NCBI GenBank assembly: GCA_905207515.1
Contig: CAJLLK010000002.1
Coordinates: 1-56,592, forward strand
Reading direction: 5' to 3'
Source of the DNA: an uncultured Christensenella sp.
GTDB taxonomy: Bacteria > Bacillota > Clostridia > Christensenellales > UBA1242
Length of the DNA stretch: 56,592 bases
A program made the position numbers and the translations under genes. The notes beneath the pieces were generated by a model that worked only from the letters and a program-made list of their open reading frames with translations, ran no database searches and had not been told where the DNA came from. Positions 11,301 through 17,912 of this stretch are shown one piece after another. Each line of letters begins with the position of its first letter. The stretch's first letter is position 1.

Positions 11301-12581
11301 GATTTCATATTGGAAAGTGTAATATCCATCGTTGAGTGGAGTGAACACTGTTGGGTCAATCAAATATCCTTCAGCGTCAACAACATCAGCGCCATATTCG
11401 CTTTGAGTGATAACTTGATAGTTTCTATCCGATTGTGTAGCCTTATAATATACTCTCACACGATAATAAACATCAACTTCTTCGCTTGCTGGGTCAGTGT
11501 TTGTTGAAGTCACACCGATTGCACTTGGAAGTGTGCTTTCAATGCCAGTTTGTCCGTTGTCTGACCATTCTGTTGAAAGTTCCGGTCTTGCAAGAGCATA
11601 ATTTTCGTAATATCCATTTGTTCTGTCAGCTGTGTTTTCAGCATAAACAGTTGTTGTTTTTGTGACAGAAGAAATGAAATTTCCTTCTTCATAATAAGAA
11701 TATCTTATTGTATATTCGCCTGCACCAAAGTTTGGATCTGCAAAAACTGAACCATCAATGTAAAGTCCGTTGTCGCCAGGGCTTATTGTGACAGTTCTTC
11801 CGCTGCTTCCGCTTGTTGCAGAAACAACAATGCATTTGCCACTTTCAGTTTTTGTGGTTCCGTAAGTGATTTTGGTATCATCGATAAGTTCGCCGTCCTC
11901 GTCAGTCACATCAACCCTTGGCAAATCCAAATTTTGATATTTTCCTTCAGTTTTCTCAACCAGATTAAGGTCGATGATGCTTGGGATAAAGATTTCTTCA
12001 TTTTCTCTGAATGCAATTGAAGCAGAAGCAACTTGGCTTTCAACCTTCATTTCATATGTGTTTGAATAAACTTTATCGCTTGAATCAACTGTATATTGAT
12101 AAGAATAAGTGATTGTGTAAGTTCCAAGTCTGTCAGCAACAAAATAACCATAATAATTGCCGTATTCATCGTCGCTTTCAACGTATGCCACAACTTTGTT
12201 TGTCAAATCTTCTCCAGCTGCGTCTGAAGTTGTTTCTTCATATTCATAGCTGCTGTAAGAAACTTTGACTTCCGAAGAAACGATTGTGGCAGTGCCTGAG
12301 TTGTCATCAGTTACGGTATCTTCAGCTTCAAGTCTGCCGACAACGTATTCTTTGTTTCCACCAACAAAGGCGTTTGTGATTTTGTATTCTGCGCCTCTTG
12401 TGACAGTGGTTTCAACTTCTTGAACATTGTTTCCGATTGTCATATATGAATAATCAACATAGTGTTCCATAGAAGCAGCCAGTGCAAGAAATTGACCTAC
12501 TGGGAAAAACACAATTGCCAATGCAAAAGCCACAACCAGCACCATGCTTCTAAGAAAAAGTGATCGATTTTTTGTTTTCAT
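8310..12581 (-). CDS. Giant secreted Ig-like repeat protein with C-terminal membrane anchor (1,423 aa)
   Basis: The N-terminus is a clear signal peptide: MKTKNRSLFLRS, a hydrophobic core, then a likely cleavage after FLALAAS. The body is beta-rich and Cys-poor. Domain-boundary motifs typical of bacterial Ig-like/HYR domains recur: DQQAPTPII (about residue 450), QDNDKPELRFP (670), NDNNPPVF (830), IQPPVIS (950), NDNVGPTIAAYEY (1165) and GDNIKPTLTFP (1280). Phrases such as DAAGNESDVSRP and DAVGNVSDADPF also fit. A more helical insert lies near residues 545-620. The C-terminus is one membrane helix (IGTILIVISVLVLVGVIIYF) plus the tail VSKVKLDKELKK, without LPXTG. The start is supported by AGGAGA five bases upstream and a promoter at 12644-12672. 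Probably a surface adhesin or stalk; ligand unknown. Confidence 0.85.
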   Translation of the reverse strand: MKTKNRSLFLRSMVLVVAFALAIVFFPVGQFLALAASMEHYVDYSYMTIGNNVQEVETTVTRGAEYKITNAFVGGNKEYVVGRLEAEDTVTDDNSGTATIVSSEVKVSYSSYEYEETTSDAAGEDLTNKVVAYVESDDEYGNYYGYFVADRLGTYTITYSYQYTVDSSDKVYSNTYEMKVESQVASASIAFRENEEIFIPSIIDLNLVEKTEGKYQNLDLPRVDVTDEDGELIDDTKITYGTTKTESGKCIVVSATSGSSGRTVTISPGDNGLYIDGSVFADPNFGAGEYTIRYSYYEEGNFISSVTKTTTVYAENTADRTNGYYENYALARPELSTEWSDNGQTGIESTLPSAIGVTSTNTDPASEEVDVYYRVRVYYKATQSDRNYQVITQSEYGADVVDAEGYLIDPTVFTPLNDGYYTFQYEIRDFYKNTATSSIGFYEFTNVEDQQAPTPIIYDASVELDEGEEIKNETYKLASRSVPNSVVVYAIGIDDNVSTAEDAELVRRIMTDDTTVRLTINDYDEWNLVFNYASTTSSAAYENLLANNYLIRKQAGSIGSDAAMLEWLHGHGYLIAVDNKNYASIYEMFGSTLNFGEGVTISSADEMLNWLKNATEEQISGLGLAYFDVDSTFGSTGTDGMGSGQYYIHYIARDAAGNESDVSRPMYIGSFQDNDKPELRFPTTLADSYLPTATITFDAPTASDTYDSNMLVKVMYRYLDSSNNYIEVDDEDGYPKTTENLQEVWTDLGNATANDQLNLRTTYEDFYTQNGAGYIDLTDVDASTYTIDLSEVADSERVAVKLQIITYVYDDKGNINVYGETVNILNTNDNNPPVFNTISNADEGSFKMEYEQGDEIELPTLTVKDDAVEFMDFEVNVYLVNGTTKTKVYSYESRADRDSFAKTYTVYGGKFTAAWAGNYEASIVAKDSKNKTVVAFANYTVTGKTIIQPPVISTSLTSQTIELDGDSNYDPKVGIELPTPSVSYQIANSVTYDKYVANPDDYEDVGYVVMGVNENGRATNYSTSFGQQGSFKPTKTGEYDLYYTVNMTVYNKDMFTYQEMGDYNPVTGEYEDGGFFVFTNSNNSTNMNVTINNDGGFSIVGSDSAKSYTLRQTDGSAELLDSSNIPVDDLNNTTLFNGMSIEDLATWFDELREYVLTSDVYTIIVNDNVGPTIAAYEYPENISTENEDGSNSTITIYAIQGSDASGLNIADSRVVLSWNLANGDSSSQTFNGLNEDRDYTLRTSNGNILDGTYTVTYTVYDNNGNSSTSTYTIAVGDNIKPTLTFPDDFMEDSYTVGSQLRIDTSKITASDVGSGIPAGEQYVVTLTNTSTGEEIEMETDGVIYSVTLDEVGSYRLTIEIKDAVGNVSDADPFDFEVTARSTDPTRTYQIIGTILIVISVLVLVGVIIYFIVSKVKLDKELKK

Positions 12582-12643
12582 TGAAATCTCCTAAAATTTT
12601 AAGTAATCTTTTTGCCAAACCTTAAAGTTTGTTAACAAAGACT

Positions 12644-12672
12644 ATTTTATCTAAAATTCGCCAACAAGTCAA
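12644..12672 (-). promoter_or_regulatory. Sigma-A-like promoter of the 1,423-aa surface protein
   Basis: TTGACT, a 17-base spacer and TAAAAT on the minus strand, giving a leader of about 55 bases. The gene is thus transcribed separately from the ribosomal operon that ends upstream. In the rest of the 268-base gap (12582-12849) I see only the rplA terminator. Confidence 0.75.
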
Positions 12673-12810
12673 TTAAAATGACATAATTGTTGCATTTTTA
12701 TCCATAGAAAAGTCAGCAAATTTTATTAATATTTTGCGGGTCGCTTTAATTCTTATGCGAGAATAAAAGCACTTTTATTGTCGAAAAAAATTGATATTTC
12801 TTTTCTATAA

Positions 12811-12841
12811 AATGACAAAAAGCAGGCGGGCAGCCTGCTTT
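12811..12841 (-). terminator. Terminator after rplA
   Basis: Stem AAAGCAGGC/GCCTGCTTT (12819-12827 with 12833-12841), five-base loop, then CTTTTTGTCATTTT on the minus strand. It closes the rpmG-secE-nusG-rplK-rplA operon. Confidence 0.85.
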
Positions 12842-12849
12842 CACAACAA

Positions 12850-13533
12850 TTAGATATTGTATGTCACTTTAACGCCAGGGCCCATACTTGCTGCCAATGT
12901 TACGCCTTTGATATATTGTCCTTTTGCAGCAGCTGGTTTTGCTTTTACAATCGCATCCATAATGCTTGCAAAGTTTTCAACCAATTTTTCTTTTCCAAAG
13001 CTCTTCTTGCCGATGATAACGTGAATATTGTTGGTTTTGTCCAATCTATATTCAACTTTTCCGGCTTTGACATCTTTGATTGCTTTGGCAACATCGGTTG
13101 TCACAGTTCCGCTCTTTGGGTTTGGCATCAAGCCTTTTGGTCCCAAAATACGAGCAATTCTTCCAACAATGCCCATCATGTCTGGAGTTGTGATGGCAAC
13201 GTCAAAATCAAGCCATCCACCGTTGATTTTTGCGACAATTTCTTCAGCGCCAACATAATCTGCGCCAGCTTTTGTCGCTTCATCTGCTTTATCGCCACGA
13301 GCAATAACCAAAACTTTAACTTCCTTTCCTGTTCCGTTTGGAAGCACAACAACCCCACGAACTTGTTGGTCAGCGTTTCTTCCGTCAACGCCAAGTTTAA
13401 CGTGAAGTTCGATTGATTCGTCAAATTTTGCTGTCGCCGTTTTCAAAACGTTTTCAACAGCTTGGTCAACATCATATGACGCTGTTTTGTCATAGCTTTC
13501 AAGGCTTTTTACATATCTTTTACCTTTTTTCAT
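12850..13533 (-). CDS. rplA: 50S ribosomal protein L1
   Basis: 227 residues, the usual L1 length. It contains the family signature region (MMGIVGRIARILGPKGLMPN) and KSGTVTTDVAKAIKDVKAGK. L1 binds 23S rRNA at the mobile L1 stalk near the E site and in many bacteria represses its own operon by binding mRNA. It follows rplK by 11 bases. Unusually, rplJ and rplL do not follow: a terminator and a giant surface-protein gene do. Confidence 0.98.
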   Translation of the reverse strand: MKKGKRYVKSLESYDKTASYDVDQAVENVLKTATAKFDESIELHVKLGVDGRNADQQVRGVVVLPNGTGKEVKVLVIARGDKADEATKAGADYVGAEEIVAKINGGWLDFDVAITTPDMMGIVGRIARILGPKGLMPNPKSGTVTTDVAKAIKDVKAGKVEYRLDKTNNIHVIIGKKSFGKEKLVENFASIMDAIVKAKPAAAKGQYIKGVTLAASMGPGVKVTYNI

Positions 13534-13544
13534 TTTTCACCTCT

Positions 13545-13970
13545 CTAGTCCACAACTTCAACGCCCATGCTTCTTGCTGCACCAGCAATCATAGACATTG
13601 CGCTTTCAACTGAAGCAGCATTAAGGTCAGCCATTTTAGTTTCGGCAATTTTTCTTATTTGCTCTTTAGTTATCTTTCCGACTTTTGTTTTGTTTGGTTT
13701 TGCAGAGCCCTTTTCAATTCCGATTGCTTTTTTGATAAGAACTGCTGCTGGTGGAGTTTTCAATTCAAATGTGAAACTTCTATCTTCATAGATAGTGATC
13801 ACAACTGGAATGATAAACCCAGCCTGAGAAGCTGTCTTCTCGTTGAATTCTTTTGTAAAGCCAGCAATGTTGATACCGTGAGGTCCAAGTGAAGAACCTA
13901 CTGGTGGTCCTGGAGTGGCTTTACCTGCTTCGAGTTGCAATTTTACAACTGCTTTTACTTTTTTTGCCAT
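13545..13970 (-). CDS. rplK: 50S ribosomal protein L11
   Basis: 141 residues, full length. The N-terminal VKLQLEAGKATPGPPVGSSL and the C-terminal rRNA-binding part (KITKEQIRKIAETKMADLNA) are typical. L11 forms the base of the GTPase-associated stalk on 23S rRNA. The start is preceded by AGGAGGAGAAAA on the minus strand. The 202-base gap upstream, to nusG, holds a hairpin that resembles an L1-binding autoregulatory site. Confidence 0.98.
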   Translation of the reverse strand: MAKKVKAVVKLQLEAGKATPGPPVGSSLGPHGINIAGFTKEFNEKTASQAGFIIPVVITIYEDRSFTFELKTPPAAVLIKKAIGIEKGSAKPNKTKVGKITKEQIRKIAETKMADLNAASVESAMSMIAGAARSMGVEVVD

Positions 13971-13985
13971 TTTTCTCCTCCTAAT

Positions 13986-14020
13986 GTGGTAAATTTTGAG
14001 CCTTGGCTTGGCTCTCCCAC
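13986..14020 (-). promoter_or_regulatory. Putative L1-binding mRNA hairpin upstream of rplK
   Basis: Minus-strand RNA can fold with an outer stem GTGG/CCAC, an inner stem GAGCC/GGCTC and an asymmetric internal loop (GA on one side, AAAATTTA on the other). It lies just before the rplK Shine-Dalgarno. This shape and position resemble the L1 autoregulatory site of rplK-rplA operons, which mimics the L1 site on 23S rRNA. Assignment is by resemblance only. Confidence 0.5.
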
Positions 14021-14120
14021 AAAATTCCCCTTGTTTAAATTTGTTGTTTCTTCAGCCAAGGGCAAACTGAAAATCAAAGCAGTTTTTTGTCTTGCTTGGG
14101 ACAATATTTTCATGAAAAAG

Positions 14121-14134
14121 TGCAAAATTTTGCA
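14121..14134. repeat. 14-bp perfect palindrome in the nusG-rplK gap
   Basis: TGCAAAATTTTGCA, with A-rich sequence on one side and T-rich on the other. It could be a weak terminator or processing site between nusG and rplK; its low GC makes a strong terminator unlikely. Confidence 0.3.
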
Positions 14135-14172
14135 TTTTTTTCAAAAAAATAACGATTTTTTCAAAATTTTGG

Positions 14173-14712
14173 TCAATTTTGAGCGATTTTGTGAACTTGC
14201 CCAATTTCAAGTTCGACGTTGTTTTCTCTTCCAAACATCTCAACTGTGACAGTCACAACGCCAGCGTCTGGATTGACAGCGACAACTGTGCCCACCATTT
14301 TGTCAAGCGGTCCTTCCACAATTTCAACCTTGTCGCCAACTTCAAGGTCCGTCTCAACTTTGATTTTTTCCAGTCTAAGCTTCATAACTTCTTCGTCTGT
14401 CAAAGCCAAAGGTCGTCCTTTTGGACCAGCAAAGCCAGTGATGCCGCGAGTGTTTGTCACATGATGCCAAAGGTCATCGCCATAGATCATTTTGACCAAA
14501 ATGTAAGTCGGCATGCTTTTGCGAGTGACAAGTTTTTTCTTGCCGTTTTTTTCTTCAATAACATCTTCTTCAGGGATGACAATGTCAAAAATGCGGTCTT
14601 GCAAGTTGTATTTGTTTACAACAACTTCCAAGTTTTCTTTTGCGACATTTTCATACCCCGAAAAAGTGTGAAGCACATACCATTTTGGTTCTTTTGAATA
14701 AAAATATTCCAT
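14173..14712 (-). CDS. nusG: Transcription termination/antitermination factor NusG
   Basis: 179 residues, full length. The NGN domain begins with KWYVLHTFSGYENVAKENLE and holds PTYILVKMIYGDDLWHHVTN and GITGFAGPKGRPLAL. The C-terminal KOW domain is DKVEIVEGPLDKMVGTVVAV. NusG binds RNA polymerase and modulates pausing and Rho- and ribosome-coupled transcription. It lies 27 bases after secE, the usual order. Confidence 0.98.
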   Translation of the reverse strand: MEYFYSKEPKWYVLHTFSGYENVAKENLEVVVNKYNLQDRIFDIVIPEEDVIEEKNGKKKLVTRKSMPTYILVKMIYGDDLWHHVTNTRGITGFAGPKGRPLALTDEEVMKLRLEKIKVETDLEVGDKVEIVEGPLDKMVGTVVAVNPDAGVVTVTVEMFGRENNVELEIGQVHKIAQN

Positions 14713-14739
14713 AAAAAACTCCTATTTTAGTAAAGTCTA

Positions 14740-15093
14740 TCAAACAAGAAGGCCAACAAGCCAAGCAAGAAGAGTGTTGACGCCGTAAATAAAAAGCCCA
14801 AAAATCAAAACGAAAGCGATAACAATTCCGGTTTTCTTGACAACTTCTCCAAAACTTGGCCAAGTGACTTTTTTAAGTTCCGAAATGGTCTCTTTGGTTT
14901 TTTTGCCAATTCCGCCCTTCCTTTCTTTTTTCTGTTTGTTTTTCTTCTTGTCGTTTTTATCGTTTTTGTTATCTTTGGATTTTTTATCTTGCTTTTTGTC
15001 GTCTTTGGAAACAACGCCTTCAGAAATTTCTTTCTCAGCGTTCAATTCTTGCTCGGTCACATCTTTTTCCAGCTCTTTTTGCTTTTTAGACAT
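14740..15093 (-). CDS. secE: Preprotein translocase subunit SecE, with long charged N-terminus
   Basis: The C-terminal 60 residues are a typical single-span SecE: KETISELKKVTWPSFGEVVK followed by a membrane helix (GIVIAFVLIFGLFIYGVNTL). SecE clamps SecY in the general secretion channel. At 117 residues it is about twice the usual Gram-positive length because of an N-terminal extension of about 58 residues made almost only of Lys, Asp, Glu and Asn, probably disordered and cytoplasmic. It sits between rpmG and nusG as usual. Confidence 0.95.
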   Translation of the reverse strand: MSKKQKELEKDVTEQELNAEKEISEGVVSKDDKKQDKKSKDNKNDKNDKKKNKQKKERKGGIGKKTKETISELKKVTWPSFGEVVKKTGIVIAFVLIFGLFIYGVNTLLAWLVGLLV

Positions 15094-15129
15094 ATATCCT
15101 CCAAATTTTAGATAATTTCTTGCTCAAAA

Positions 15130-15291
15130 CTATTTTGTTTCTTTATGTTTTGTTCTTTTATTGCATCGTGGGCAAAATTTGTTGATTTCAATTCTCTCAG
15201 CATTTGCAGAAGTATTCTTTTCAGTAGAATAGTTTCTTTCTTTGCATTCAGTGCATTCAAGAGTGATGATTTTACGTTTTGGTGCTGCCAT
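15130..15291 (-). CDS. rpmG: 50S ribosomal protein L33 (zinc-ribbon type)
   Basis: A 53-residue protein (MAAPKRKIITLECTECKERN at the N-terminus) with two Cys pairs, CTEC and CPRC, as in the zinc-binding C+ form of L33. L33 is a small 50S protein near the E site. Gene order rpmG-secE-nusG is common. The start has GGAGAGAAAA on the minus strand. It is the first gene of the operon and follows a strong promoter and a leader hairpin. Confidence 0.95.
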   Translation of the reverse strand: MAAPKRKIITLECTECKERNYSTEKNTSANAERIEINKFCPRCNKRTKHKETK

Positions 15292-15305
15292 TTTTCTCTC
15301 CTAAC

Positions 15306-15337
15306 AAAAAAACTAACACCCTTTACAGAAGTGTCAG
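15306..15337 (-). terminator. Possible leader attenuator of the rpmG-secE-nusG-rplK-rplA operon
   Basis: On the minus strand a 9-bp stem (CTGACACTT with GGGTGTTAG, three G-T pairs, seven-base loop) is followed directly by seven T. It lies between the promoter at 15342-15370 and the rpmG start and begins almost at the predicted transcription start, so it has the form of an intrinsic terminator in the leader. The stem is only moderately stable. Confidence 0.5.
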
Positions 15338-15341
15338 TCTA

Positions 15342-15370
15342 AATATATCACATCAAGCTCAAATAGTCAA
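15342..15370 (-). promoter_or_regulatory. Strong promoter of the rpmG-secE-nusG-rplK-rplA operon
   Basis: TTGACT, 17-base spacer, TATATT on the minus strand, with TG upstream of the -10. It precedes rpmG by about 50 bases. Confidence 0.8.
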
Positions 15371-15392
15371 GTGTTTTCGATAAAAAATAATT

Positions 15393-15668
15393 TTATTTCT
15401 CGGCTTCAACAATGGCATCGATATACATCACCGTTTCGTTGGCTTTGCATTTTGGAATCATGTTTTCAATTTTTGAAGGTTTGTTGTATTCCACTTCATA
15501 TTTCACCGCATAAGTGAAATAAACCTTGAGCAAATCTTTGGCATAAAGATATGCTTCTGACATGTTTTTTCCGTCAGTGTAGATGTTTAGGTCTGGGAAA
15601 ATGACCTGATAACTTCCATCTTCGTCTTTGATGAAAATGGCTGGATAGAGAAACTGAAATTTTTTCAT
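15393..15668 (-). CDS. HicB-like protein without an adjacent HicA
   Basis: 91 residues from the ATG at 15668; a longer frame from 15689 exists, but GGAG lies eight bases before the inner ATG. The fold signature is HicB-like: FLYPAIFIKDEDGSYQVIFP, then DLNIYTDGKNMSEAYLYAKD. HicB proteins are antitoxins of HicA mRNA-cleaving toxins, often with a DNA-binding C-terminus, which I do not see here. No HicA-like gene flanks it: one neighbour is rpmG, the other a 43-residue protein lacking HicA features. It has its own promoter at 15701-15728. It may be a solitary HicB-fold protein rather than part of a toxin pair. Confidence 0.7.
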   Translation of the reverse strand: MKKFQFLYPAIFIKDEDGSYQVIFPDLNIYTDGKNMSEAYLYAKDLLKVYFTYAVKYEVEYNKPSKIENMIPKCKANETVMYIDAIVEAEK

Positions 15669-15700
15669 AAAACAAGCTCCACAAAACAATATATATCAAT

Positions 15701-15728
15701 ATATTATCATAAACTTTTGAAAAATCAA
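15701..15728 (-). promoter_or_regulatory. Promoter of the HicB-like gene
   Basis: TTGATT, 16-base spacer, TAATAT on the minus strand. The sequence ATATATTGATATAT just downstream is an inverted repeat and could be an operator. Confidence 0.55.
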
Positions 15729-15740
15729 AGTAAATTAATA

Positions 15741-15761
15741 AAAAAACATCGCAAAAGCGAT
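15741..15761 (-). terminator. Terminator of the 43-residue protein gene
   Basis: Minus strand: ATCGC, loop TTTT, GCGAT, then GTTTTTTTATT, seven bases after the stop codon. Confidence 0.7.
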
Positions 15762-15768
15762 ATTTTTG

Positions 15769-15900
15769 TTATTTTGAAAGGTCAGTGCCCATTTCTTTGT
15801 CAAAACTCAAGCTGACAGTTTTTGCTGGCAACGATTTAAACTTGCCATCTGGAGTGATAAACTCCATTTTTGTTCCACCAATTTTAAATTCTTTATTCAT
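15769..15900 (-). CDS. 43-residue protein of unknown function in its own transcription unit
   Basis: The frame encodes MNKEFKIGGTKMEFITPDGK, then FKSLPAKTVSLSFDKEMGTD and LSK. I do not recognise a family. It is likely real: a near-consensus promoter (15938-15966), the strong Shine-Dalgarno GGAGGTAGCGTG just before the ATG and a terminator right after the stop frame it exactly. The protein has no signal or membrane segment; alternating polar and hydrophobic residues suggest a small beta structure. It lies between argS and the HicB-like gene, on the same strand as both. Confidence 0.75.
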   Translation of the reverse strand: MNKEFKIGGTKMEFITPDGKFKSLPAKTVSLSFDKEMGTDLSK

Positions 15901-15937
15901 CACGCTACCTCCGTGTTTTTGTTATTTTTATGGTCAT

Positions 15938-15966
15938 ATCTTAGCACATTTTTTTTGATTTGTAAA
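15938..15966 (-). promoter_or_regulatory. Promoter of the 43-residue protein gene
   Basis: TTTACA, 17-base spacer ending in TGC, TAAGAT on the minus strand: a sigma-A-type promoter with an extended -10. Confidence 0.8.
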
Positions 15967-16003
15967 TACTTTTTTGAAAATTTCTTAAAATATTTTTTCA
16001 AGG

Positions 16004-16025
16004 CATTTTTCGGCGCAGAAAAATG
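16004..16025. repeat. Inverted repeat just after argS
   Basis: CATTTTTC and GAAAAATG flank a six-base loop (GGCGCA). It may be the 3' end structure of the argS mRNA, but no clean T run follows on the minus strand. Confidence 0.35.
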
Positions 16026-16042
16026 ATTTTAACTTTTTCTTT

Positions 16043-17821
16043 TTACATCTTTTCCACACTATCGATGCCAAGCGTCCAAAGCGCTTTTTCAAGACACTTT
16101 TTCACAAGCATACAAATTGAAAGCAAGCCAGTTTTTTTCTTCTCATCTTGCTCTGACAAAATTTTGTGATTATTGTAAAGCGTGGAGAATGCACTGGCAA
16201 GTTCAAAAGCTGAAAGGCAAAGTGCATTCATCGAATATGCATCATAACAGATTTGATACGAAGAATTAAGTTTCAAAAGTGCACGCAAAATGTTGCGTTC
16301 TTCTTCGCTTGAAACATCAAACGAAAACTTTTCGAGATTTGTTTTTGAAAGAATGGAGTTTATGCGCGCAATCGTATATTGAATGTATGGTCCAGTCTTT
16401 CCGTCAAACGACATAAACTTGTCAAGGTCAAAAACATAATCTTTGTCGACCGTGTTTGACAAATCTCCAAACTTCATGGCAGCAACGCCGATTTTTCGAG
16501 CAAGTTCGCTGTCACCCACAATGCCATTTGAAGAAAGTTTTTGCTCTGCCTTTTCAATCAAAAGTCCAACCACTTCTTTCAACCTTACAACGCCACCTTC
16601 ACGCGTTTTGAAAGGTTTGCCGTCTTTGCCGTTCATCGTTCCGAAAGCGACATGCGTCAACTTTTGGCTTTCAGGAGAAATGCCAGCAAGTTTGCAACAT
16701 CTGAAAACCTGTTTAAAATGCGTCGACTGTCGATTGTCAGTGACATAGACAATTTCGTCTGGAGAATAATCTTTGTTTCTCATCAAAATTGTGGCAATGT
16801 CAGTGGTGGCATACAGATCAGCACCGTTGCTTTTTCTGATAATCGCTGGCGGCATTGGGTTTTTGTAACGTTGTGGCTCGTCTTCGCTCTTCTTTGGAAT
16901 TGGAATGTGTTCGCCTTCACGAGCGACATCAACAACAAGCGCGCCGTCACTTTCTCTTGCCAACTTTTTGTCGACAAAAATTTGAATGGTTTGGTCTATA
17001 TATGCATAAGCGTCACTTTCGCCATAATAAAAATCAAAGGTCGTGTTGAGCAAATCATAATTCTTCTTGATTTCAACCACCGAAAGCGCTCTGATTTTCT
17101 GATAGATGTCAAAATAAGGTTGTTTTTGTTGTTGAATAGCAAGGGTGATTTCATCGGCCTGTTTTTTGAACTCTTCGTCCACATCTTTTCTTTTGCTTGC
17201 CTTAGGATATTCTTCATTCAAAACATCCAGTGTGACATTTTCAAGCTGCAACTTTGAAAGGTCGGCGTTTGGTGCAAAAAATTTGTCTAAAAAGCCGTCA
17301 AGTTTAAGTTGCAAAATCGTCAGACCCATTTGCAAGCCAAAATCGCCCAAGTGAACATCCGAAAGTGTTTTGTCGCCCATTGCCACGTGGAGACGTTTGA
17401 GTGCTTCTCCAACAATCGGCGAACGCAAATGCCCGACGTGCAATTCTTTTGCCACATTGGCTCCGCCATAATCAAAAAACACCAATCTTGGATTTTCAAC
17501 CTGTTCCACGCCCAAATTTTTGTCGTCAAGCACAGAGCCTGCATAACGATTTAAAATCTTGTCTTTGATTTTTATGTTCACAAAGCCCGGAAAGGCTGCC
17601 GAAAATTCATAGTTATCCGTATTGATGGAAGAAACAATTTCGTTTGCCACATCAATTGGCTTCATCCCCATTTTTTTTGCAATAAGCATGGCATAATTGG
17701 TTTGAAAATCACAAAGTTGTGGAAGATTTGAAAAAGAAACAACAATCTTGTCTCTATCTTCAAGATTGAGTTTTTCTGCTGCGTCAATTAAAAGTTCTGT
17801 AATTTCGTTTTTTATGTTCAT
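16043..17821 (-). CDS. argS: Arginyl-tRNA synthetase
   Basis: 592 residues, class I synthetase that charges tRNA-Arg. An N-terminal additional domain is followed by the HIGH-type motif in KELHVGHLRSPIVGEALKRL (HVGH at 128-131). The region around FGTMNGKDGKPFKTREGG (about 395-415) is the ArgRS counterpart of the KMSKS loop, which many ArgRS lack. The C-terminus is the DALR-type anticodon-binding helical domain. It has its own promoter and Shine-Dalgarno (GTGGAG); only about 22 bases lie between the -10 and the ATG, so there is no room for a T-box. Confidence 0.97.
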   Translation of the reverse strand: MNIKNEITELLIDAAEKLNLEDRDKIVVSFSNLPQLCDFQTNYAMLIAKKMGMKPIDVANEIVSSINTDNYEFSAAFPGFVNIKIKDKILNRYAGSVLDDKNLGVEQVENPRLVFFDYGGANVAKELHVGHLRSPIVGEALKRLHVAMGDKTLSDVHLGDFGLQMGLTILQLKLDGFLDKFFAPNADLSKLQLENVTLDVLNEEYPKASKRKDVDEEFKKQADEITLAIQQQKQPYFDIYQKIRALSVVEIKKNYDLLNTTFDFYYGESDAYAYIDQTIQIFVDKKLARESDGALVVDVAREGEHIPIPKKSEDEPQRYKNPMPPAIIRKSNGADLYATTDIATILMRNKDYSPDEIVYVTDNRQSTHFKQVFRCCKLAGISPESQKLTHVAFGTMNGKDGKPFKTREGGVVRLKEVVGLLIEKAEQKLSSNGIVGDSELARKIGVAAMKFGDLSNTVDKDYVFDLDKFMSFDGKTGPYIQYTIARINSILSKTNLEKFSFDVSSEEERNILRALLKLNSSYQICYDAYSMNALCLSAFELASAFSTLYNNHKILSEQDEKKKTGLLSICMLVKKCLEKALWTLGIDSVEKM

Positions 17822-17843
17822 CTGAAGTCTCCACTTTCGTCTA

Positions 17844-17872
17844 AGTATAACAAACTAGCCACAAAAAATCAA
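17844..17872 (-). promoter_or_regulatory. Promoter of argS
   Basis: TTGATT, 17-base spacer ending in TGT, TATACT on the minus strand, upstream of argS. Confidence 0.8.
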
Positions 17873-17888
17873 ATTCTTTTTTGTCCCA

Positions 17889-17912
17889 ACAAAAAAGTGG
17901 CACATGCCACTT
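17889..17912 (-). terminator. Terminator after recR
   Basis: Stem AAGTGGCA/TGCCACTT, two-base centre, followed by a T run on the minus strand. It overlaps the recR stop codon and closes the pgk-tpiA-dnaX-ybaB-recR run. Confidence 0.85.

Noticed and set aside
16541..17257. 238-residue frame on the plus strand
   Set aside because: It lies wholly antisense to argS, has no family features and no promoter or Shine-Dalgarno; treated as a shadow. The same applies to other long antisense frames inside rplA, nusG, pgk and the giant genes.
17822..17880. T-box leader before argS
   Set aside because: The -10 is about 22 bases from the ATG, leaving no room for a T-box, although argS is a common T-box target.
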